In this document: positions 58,078 to 64,000 of the stretch, piece by piece
How the letters are laid out: each line of letters begins with the position of its first letter
Position numbering within the stretch: position 1 is the stretch's first letter
Assembly (NCBI GenBank): GCA_038503065.1
Contig: JBCAMK010000012.1
Coordinates: 124,001 to 188,000, forward strand
Origin: Paragyromitra xinjiangensis
Lineage: Eukaryota; Ascomycota; Pezizomycetes; Pezizales; Discinaceae
Direction of reading: 5' to 3'
Length of the DNA stretch: 64,000 nt
Translations under genes and position numbers: made by a program
Notes under the pieces: model-generated
The model's database searches: none
The model's input: the letters and a program-made list of their open reading frames with translations, nothing else
Told to the model about the DNA's origin: nothing

Positions 58078-59884
58078 ATGGGCCTCTCATCATCTATAGT
58101 TCCGTCTTCAGTACGACCATCAAATCCGCTGCTATACTTCCTCTCGCTTGACTCAGAAGAGAACCTCAAGCGCTGGTCTTCGTTCATTGGTATCGTCGTT
58201 GCTATCTGCGGTAACATCCTCATCAGTCTCGCTCTCAACATCCAGAAATACGCACATATACGGCTCGAGCGAGAATCTGAAAAGCGGCGACGATTATGGA
58301 AACGCCGACGAAGATGGTTACGTACTCATCCCGAAGGCTCCGAGCCGATGCCTCTGGACTCAACGGATGAAAGCTCATCTTCAGGGTCTCCATCTCCTGT
58401 ACCTTCTGGTATTACTACCCCAGACGAAACATCTGCTCTGCTAGGTTCACAGGATGGTCTGGAGAAAGACTCTGCCCCACCATCGGACCAGTTGTATCTC
58501 TCTTCCCCGTACTGGTGGGTTGGTTTCGTCCTCATGTCGATTGGCGAGTGTGGGAATTTCCTCGCATATGGGTTCGCTCCAGCTAGTATTGTTTCCCCGC
58601 TGGGCGTTGTTGCGCTGGTGTCGAATTGTGTCATTGCGCCGGTTATATTGAAAGAGCCGTTAAGGAGACGGGATGTTGTTGGTGTGATTACTAGCATATT
58701 GGGCGCTGTCACAGTTGTGTGGAGTGCCGAGAAGGAGGAGACGAAGGTGAGCGGGGGGAAGAAATTGTATTTACGGGGGTCAGAGCTGATGGGGGTGAAT
58801 AGCTTGGTCCAGATCAAATCCTCGAAGCTATCAGTCAGACAGCATTTGAGGTTTATTTCGGGATTACATGTGCTATGATAATTGCATTGATGTATTTGTC
58901 TTCGAAATATGGACGAAAGACGATTCTTATTGACCTTGGGCTGGTTGCTTTATTTGGTATCTCTCTGAACATCAGATTTATTACAACCCATCTAACACCA
59001 CTGCAGGCGGCTACACAGTCCTCTCAACCAAAGGCATTTCCTCCCTCCTCTCCTCCTCATTCTACCACATCTTCACCTACCCAATCGCCTACCTCTTCGC
59101 CACCGTCCTCCTCCTCACCGCCATCCTCCAAATCAAATACGTAAACCGCGCCCTCCAACGTTTCGACTCAACCCAAGTAATCCCCACCCAATTCGTCCTA
59201 TTCACCATCTCCGTCATCCTCGGCTCCGCAATCCTCTACCGCGACTTCGAAACCGTCAAACCCGACCGCATGATCAAATTCTGCACCGGCTGCGCACTAA
59301 CTTTCTGGGGGGTCTGGATGATCTCCTCACGGCGGACCGAACGCGTCTGGGACGAAGAAGACGACCTCGACGACGGGTACGGTCCAGCTGGTAGTGTCGA
59401 TCTTGATACCAACCGTAAACGTGTAGGATCCGTCTCACTTGATGGCATCCCGGTTATTAGGGAGGAGGAAATAGAAGCTCCGGATGTCATCGCTAAGCCA
59501 ATGGCTACACGGTCTGCGTCGAATCCGTCGATTGCTGTACTCGATGCGTCGTTTCCAACAGTGAGCCGCAGTGGGAGCTATAACCTCTCGAGACCGCCGA
59601 GCCGGCTGGCAGAGTCGGAGGGGTCATGGAGGAGTCGTAGCGCTGGGGGTCATAGACATAGTATCTCGGGTCTAATACCGGGGCCGATTGTCGCAGGGTA
59701 TCAGTTGAAGGCTGTGATGGGGGATTTTGTAGTAAGGAAGAGAGACGAAGCGGAGGTGCTGGAAGAAACGCTGCAGGCGTCAGAAGGGGGGAGACGGAGA
59801 AGTGGGAGTTTGGGGGTGGTGTTGGATATGCTGGGGAGGCGAGGGAAGAGGTTAGGGGAGGAGGAAGAAGAAGAGAGAGAGTAG
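58078..59884 (+). CDS. NIPA-type magnesium transporter
   Basis: Three exons, 58078-58746, 58803-58956 and 59007-59884, give 566 aa. Introns are 56 and 50 nt. A first helix near residues 36-56 is followed by a long basic and Ser-rich cytosolic loop (about 60-140). The core then follows: YWWVGFVLMSIGECGNFLAY, SPLGVVALVSNCVIAP, LKEPLRRRDVVGV and GAVTVVWSA, all hallmarks of the DUF803/NIPA fold. After exon 2, LGPDQILEAISQTAFEVYFG and further helices complete about nine membrane segments. The C-terminal ~180 residues are a Ser/Arg/Glu-rich cytosolic tail. NIPA proteins move Mg2+ across the plasma or endosomal membrane. The start is the ATG at 58078; there is no signal peptide. The gene end is strongly G-rich. 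Confidence 0.87.
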
Positions 59885-61242
59885 AGTGTAATTAAGGGTT
59901 TTCGTGGTGCATGGCGGTTGTTGTTTTTTTTGCTTTTGTTTCGTTTTTCTTTTGTGGTGTGTGGGTTTCTGGATTGCTGTTTTAAAGGGCGGTGGCATAT
60001 ATCATTTTTTTATCATTCTTGAGGATTTCGGGGTTGTTTCATTGTGGGTTCGCTGGGGTGGACTAATTTTGTTCTGGTGGATTGTGCTAGAGTGGTGATG
60101 GAGGGGGGTAATGATAATCGTGCAGGTTAATTGGTGGTGAGGTGAGAGGTGTAATTAGGAATTAAGGCTGTAAATGGACGTTTGGGTCTTGAAGTAAAGT
60201 GGAGGTAGGGCAGTTTGTTGATTTGGAGGGGTGAGAGGTTAGGGTTTAGTATGTTGGGTTCTTTGTAATGGAGGTACGGGTGTGGGTGTCTACAGTGTCA
60301 ATGGTTTAGAAACTTACCCTGTCTAGTTTTCTTGATGCTTGCTGCAGGGATGATGGCTAGGTGTCTTTAAATACTATCAGGGTTTTGATCCCGTCCCAGA
60401 ATCTCAGCCCAGTTGCGTTCAATAAAAACGAGATATTACGGTATCAGCCTAGCTCATGCCTCCCCTTTGAAAATCAATGAAGGCTCCAGAACCTGCACAC
60501 TCTGCTATCCAGAAGGTTGCTATTTCTACTACACTGTCGCGCTGGGGACTTGTTCTAGGTATGGATTTACGTCATTATCGAGGAGTTAGTTGATTAATTG
60601 ATTGATCGGTTCGTACTACCGAGGAGTGCAACTGGATTCCAGCGCCTCCCAAATCCATAGGACTCATGGATCATATCTTGGGTGAATATATTCATTTGAT
60701 AGGATGAATTGAATTAAAAAAATGGGAATAGGAGTCTCAACAAACGTGTGTATGATTCTGTCAATCTATCTATTCTCAACAAACATTCATAGCAACAAGC
60801 GAGTGATAATCTGTGTCTAATTCATTAAGGACGCAACACTGAGTGGCTGTTTTCTCGTCGCGAAATAGTAAACTGGTTCCTCTTTCTGATCCTACCGGTT
60901 CCTTTTTTTACTCTTTTTCCAGATTGCCGTGCCTCTATCTTTACTCCCTGTCGTTTTTCTCCACTTCATTTCTTATCTACTCTCAAGCTTAAGCTCTATT
61001 AGGCTCTTCCTGTTACTCTCCAGTAGTAGCTTACGATCTCCAGAATGAAGAAACTGCATAGGAAATGAATGGAGGTTATTTCTGCGATAGATTAAAGTTG
61101 TGCTACTTATTTTTTTTGCGAGGTGTAGCTTAAGGAAAGCAAATGCCATCATTTATGAGTGTTGGTTTCATCAGGTCCGGTCATGTATAAGGCACTTTTT
61201 TATGGATTTGAATACCAAAGGACTAGTAAATATATCAAGAAA
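59885..61242. other. Intergenic, convergent gene ends
   Basis: The NIPA gene (plus) and the polytopic protein gene (minus) end towards each other here. The first 300 bases are G/T-rich, the rest AT-rich. No gene, RNA or strong repeat seen. Confidence 0.45.
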
Positions 61243-63189
61243 CTAGAGGGTCTCTCGCCGCCATCTAAAACAAGAGCTCACGACCACGTGAATCCAAAAC
61301 CCAGTACACATCGCCTGAATGGGCATGCTCTTACTCCCTACACCTATAATGGTGATAGAACAGGGTATTGTTAACAGGAAGGAAAATAACTCGGACATAC
61401 AAAACAACGCTGGCAACCCCTTTCCGGTACGCAAATGCCAGAGCATCAGTCCAGCCACAGCACTTATATGGATCCCACCGGCAAAAACTCCAATTGCAGC
61501 AATATACTGATCCCACTTATAATACACCCGTGCCCCAAAAAGCATCACCACAGCTAACAACGCCTCGATTGCGAAAGCAATCCACATTACCCATTTTTGT
61601 GGGGGTTTGGTCTCTGCAAATGAGAGCTGCTGTCGTAGTTCAGTTTGCCAGTACCAGGCCAACCAGGACACAATAATGAGGATGGTGCTACGGGAAGCGC
61701 CATTACCAAGGTTCCCTATCCGCACGCGGGTCCGTCCGCTGAAAACTCCACACGAATAGCTGTTTGCCCCGTTGCTCCAGCGAATTCGTTTGCGGCCATT
61801 CCAAGAAGGAGGTCGGCCAGCATCAATGTGGTTGGCATCGTTATTACAAGGTCGGAGCATCAGCAACCCAATTGAAGTTGCGAGGCTAGGGTTTGAGCTT
61901 CCAATAATGGATGTAAAAAATGTGATAGTTGCACCAGTGGCTATGCTCCAAATCCACGGGATGCGAGGTATAACTCCCCCGCCTCCGTCAATTTCGGGAA
62001 TGCCTTGGGATAATGGGATCACACAGCATGTTGGGGCTGGCATTGGCTCAGCCCCTAGGCCCGTGTTTTGTTGGCTAGACGCGCCGGGTATAGTGGGTGT
62101 GAGAACCACCGTGGATGGCTTTTTCGATGACTTCTGTATCTCCGATGGAGGTAGCGCAAAAAACAGGTTATCTTCTCTAGAGAGATATCCTTTTGACCAC
62201 CACCATAACAATGGTACAAGTGGGTTCACCTCTAGCGGCTCTGGGAAATTTTCAGTGTATATAAGCATCGCAACAAGATGCTTCAAGCTAAGAATGCTAT
62301 TGAGCATATATGCTCCGTTGCTAACTTCGCCAGAGTTGGTTGGTGCATCTGTGATAAATATCTGTATCTTTTCGTTCCCGCCCACGAATGTCTGGAGATC
62401 TCGATCTTTGTAATGCCCCACATAGCTGGTGATTTGTTCGGAGGTGTATTTTTCTCGAGAGGCCTTTGTATTCTCGCACCACATGTGGTGGAGGGTTCTG
62501 GTGGCCTGGTAAGCCCGGAGACCATACCAACATAGGAGTAACTGGTCGGCAGAGGGGTTATCTAGATCTTTCCAGAGGGTATCGTGTGCGTTTTCTAGTC
62601 CTAGCCGGAGAGCCTCGTCTGTGCCGTTAAGGTTCTTGTCGGGGATCTTAGCCATAAAGGTCAAATGGATGTCGAGATTACTTGACTTTGGTGCCTTGAT
62701 CGTCATTTTGAACTCGCGTTCCCTTTTCTCACTGCCTTTATCTTCCCCATCTTCTTGCTTCAACAGAAACCGCGGCGCGTGTCCGGTCTTATGAATACTC
62801 AAGATATCCCACTCCCAAATCCCGCACCCATCATCCGTCTTACTTTCCTCTGGAACGTCATGAGGCACGGGATAGTTCGAAAATACGAGTGACTTAATAG
62901 CCACCCCCATCGGTTCCTTAGCCCACATGAGTATTTTCATACCAGGCACCCAATACACGAGCGGAACCAGGCAGATAGGGGGGATAGCATCGAAAGCACC
63001 AGTCATGACAGCATGATTACCAAGCCAGAGACCGACAAAAAGTGTTAAGGTGCCGGGAGGCCAACTGCCAAGCTCAGCGACAGGTTGTTGGGCGTGAGCC
63101 AGGGTTGCAAGGGTGAGGAGAAGTAGGGCCACTATCACTCGATGCGATAGGCGAAAACGTGGTGGTAGTTCTGGGAGCTTCCACGCCAT
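61243..63189 (-). CDS. Unknown polytopic membrane protein with probable compensated frameshift
   Basis: A 648-aa open frame on the minus strand. Residues about 16-34 form a signal peptide or anchor (VIVALLLLTLATLAHAQQP), followed by a helix near 48-70, another near 73-93, and a long hydrophilic domain (about 100-370). After a Pro/Gly-rich linker several membrane helices occupy the C-terminal third. Between about 61722 and 61850 the main frame reads as Arg/Asn/Trp-rich nonsense, while the next frame encodes VITMPTTLMLADLLLGMAAN, a good membrane helix, and then a normal loop. The main frame makes sense again at STILIIVSWLAWYWQ. The simplest reading is one extra base near 61850 and one missing base near 61710. 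I know no named family; it is probably a fungal membrane protein of unknown function. Confidence 0.7.
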   Translation of the reverse strand: MAWKLPELPPRFRLSHRVIVALLLLTLATLAHAQQPVAELGSWPPGTLTLFVGLWLGNHAVMTGAFDAIPPICLVPLVYWVPGMKILMWAKEPMGVAIKSLVFSNYPVPHDVPEESKTDDGCGIWEWDILSIHKTGHAPRFLLKQEDGEDKGSEKREREFKMTIKAPKSSNLDIHLTFMAKIPDKNLNGTDEALRLGLENAHDTLWKDLDNPSADQLLLCWYGLRAYQATRTLHHMWCENTKASREKYTSEQITSYVGHYKDRDLQTFVGGNEKIQIFITDAPTNSGEVSNGAYMLNSILSLKHLVAMLIYTENFPEPLEVNPLVPLLWWWSKGYLSREDNLFFALPPSEIQKSSKKPSTVVLTPTIPGASSQQNTGLGAEPMPAPTCCVIPLSQGIPEIDGGGGVIPRIPWIWSIATGATITFFTSIIGSSNPSLATSIGLLMLRPCNNDANHIDAGRPPSWNGRKRIRWSNGANSYSCGVFSGRTRVRIGNLGNGASRSTILIIVSWLAWYWQTELRQQLSFAETKPPQKWVMWIAFAIEALLAVVMLFGARVYYKWDQYIAAIGVFAGGIHISAVAGLMLWHLRTGKGLPALFCMSELFSFLLTIPCSITIIGVGSKSMPIQAMCTGFWIHVVVSSCFRWRRETL

Positions 63190-63623
63190 TGATCACGCTT
63201 GGCTGTTTAGGGGTGTGGGAAGGAGACGTGTAGGTGGACTGGACTGTTAAAGGGTCAAGTAAGTAAATCTCAACGAATTTAGAGAAAGGAAACTGACTAC
63301 TGCGACTACTTAAACTTAGCTCATCTCAAGGTAGCACAAAATTAAGAGAATTGCCGATCCTACTGCTCCAGCACACATGGATCATGCAATTCGATACCCG
63401 CAAAGCTTGCCCTTTACCATTGGCTTGGGAAGTTCGCTTCGGCGCTGGCTAGTAGAGTAACGTACCTAAGGGACACCGTGCAGAAGTCGGACATTGCTTT
63501 TTTTGTGTAGCGACATATGTGGTGCAATTGATGATACCCCGCATACTGAAGTTGGGTACCCAACGAGTTTAATCAACTTATCCCCGACATTGATTTCAAT
63601 CTTAATAACGATTTACCGTAGCC
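63190..63623. other. Intergenic
   Basis: Upstream region of the polytopic protein (minus) and of the transposase remnant (plus). One short chance frame at 63494-63715. No repeat recognised. Confidence 0.4.
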
Positions 63624-64000
63624 ATGGGACGTGTGAAAGCCAGAAGGCCTACCAGCGAGTCGAAATTACGGGTGAAGGAAGAAAAAATTCTTCGAGCCCT
63701 GCATGCACTGGATGACAACCCGAACTTAACTTTACGTGACGCGGAAGCCCTTTATGGCATCGATATTCTGGCAAAACAAAGAATCGACAGTTGGCACATC
63801 AAAACGAGCAGAAGTTGACTCCTGCAATGGAGTCTGCTATTGAGAGCTGGTGTATGGGGCTGAGCACGAGACTAGATATCAGCATGTCCTATGCATTTTC
63901 CACCCACTAGCGCCAGGGCGAATTTCAACAAATCCTACGGTACCGGTACCATGAAGCCATCAAACCGATCATCCGGAATGTCTCAGCCCAAGCCCCTACC
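63624..64000 (+). pseudogene. Broken pogo-type transposase / CENP-B helix-turn-helix, runs off the window
   Basis: An ATG at 63624 opens a 64-codon frame with a basic start and LRDAEALYGIDI, a psq-type helix-turn-helix as in the N-terminus of pogo/Tc5-like transposases. That frame ends at 63818. Another frame carries QNEQKLTPAMESAIESWCMG at about 63785-63845, the start of the second (CENP-B type) DNA-binding domain, and is stopped near 63910. The two parts are therefore separated by a frameshift around 63760-63785. Coding-like sequence (GEFQQILRYRYHEAIKPIIR) continues to the window edge in one frame. It is most likely a decayed transposon copy; the rest lies outside. Confidence 0.6.

Overview
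The window looks like nuclear DNA of a filamentous ascomycete (Pezizomycotina). The reasons are many short introns of about 47-145 nt with GT..AG ends and CTRAY-like branch sites, a Zn2Cys6 regulator, a FunK1-type kinase, small secreted cysteine-rich proteins, and long AT-rich stretches with decayed repeats between genes. I could not fix the genus. No rRNA or CRISPR array is present, and I found no tRNA I would defend. Most gene models were assembled by joining open frames across introns whose splice phases fit; none has transcript support.

Layout. 0.7-6.2 kb: a 12-cysteine secreted protein, a MARVEL-type four-helix membrane protein (minus) and a second small secreted protein. 7.4-10.8 kb: a FunK1 kinase with two uncertain small ORFs beside it. 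12.4-14.4 kb: a Zn2Cys6 transcription factor (minus). 16.3 kb: a small acidic protein. 18.9-20.4 kb: a wax-synthase-like membrane O-acyltransferase. 20.4-27.8 kb: gene-poor DNA with three fold-back elements around a 619-aa polytopic membrane protein. 27.8-34.1 kb: an FAD monooxygenase fused to a membrane domain, convergent with an OCRL-like inositol polyphosphate 5-phosphatase. 35.4-35.9 kb: a frameshifted F-box/ankyrin gene. 39.5-42.6 kb: a CYSTM small protein (minus) and a Pos5-type mitochondrial NAD kinase (plus). 42.6-48.6 kb: decayed tandem repeats, a microsatellite and a MITE. 48.65-50.1 kb: an IRG-like GTPase with a myristoylation motif and a long coiled coil. 52.5-53.15 kb: a tandem ubiquitin-like protein. 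53.4-55.1 kb: a palindromic element carrying a nested MITE. 55.8-56.2 kb: a third secreted cysteine-rich protein between two diverged duplicates. 58.1-59.9 kb: a NIPA-type Mg transporter. 61.2-63.2 kb: a polytopic protein with a probable compensated frameshift. 63.6 kb to the end: a broken pogo-type transposase/CENP-B helix-turn-helix.

How the genes relate. There is no core PKS, NRPS or terpene synthase, so the acyltransferase, the monooxygenase fusion and the regulator do not make a convincing metabolite cluster. Housekeeping genes (NAD kinase, inositol phosphatase, NIPA, MARVEL, CYSTM) are interspersed with fast-evolving genes (secreted proteins, FunK1, IRG-like GTPase, tandem Ubl, F-box/ankyrin remnant) lying beside repeats. 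The most unusual items are the IRG-like GTPase with Asn at the usual guanine-specificity Asp and a stop-generating alternative splice acceptor, the tandem Ubl gene, the nested palindromic transposon, the compensated frameshift, and a recurring C-rich to G-rich switch inside coding strands.
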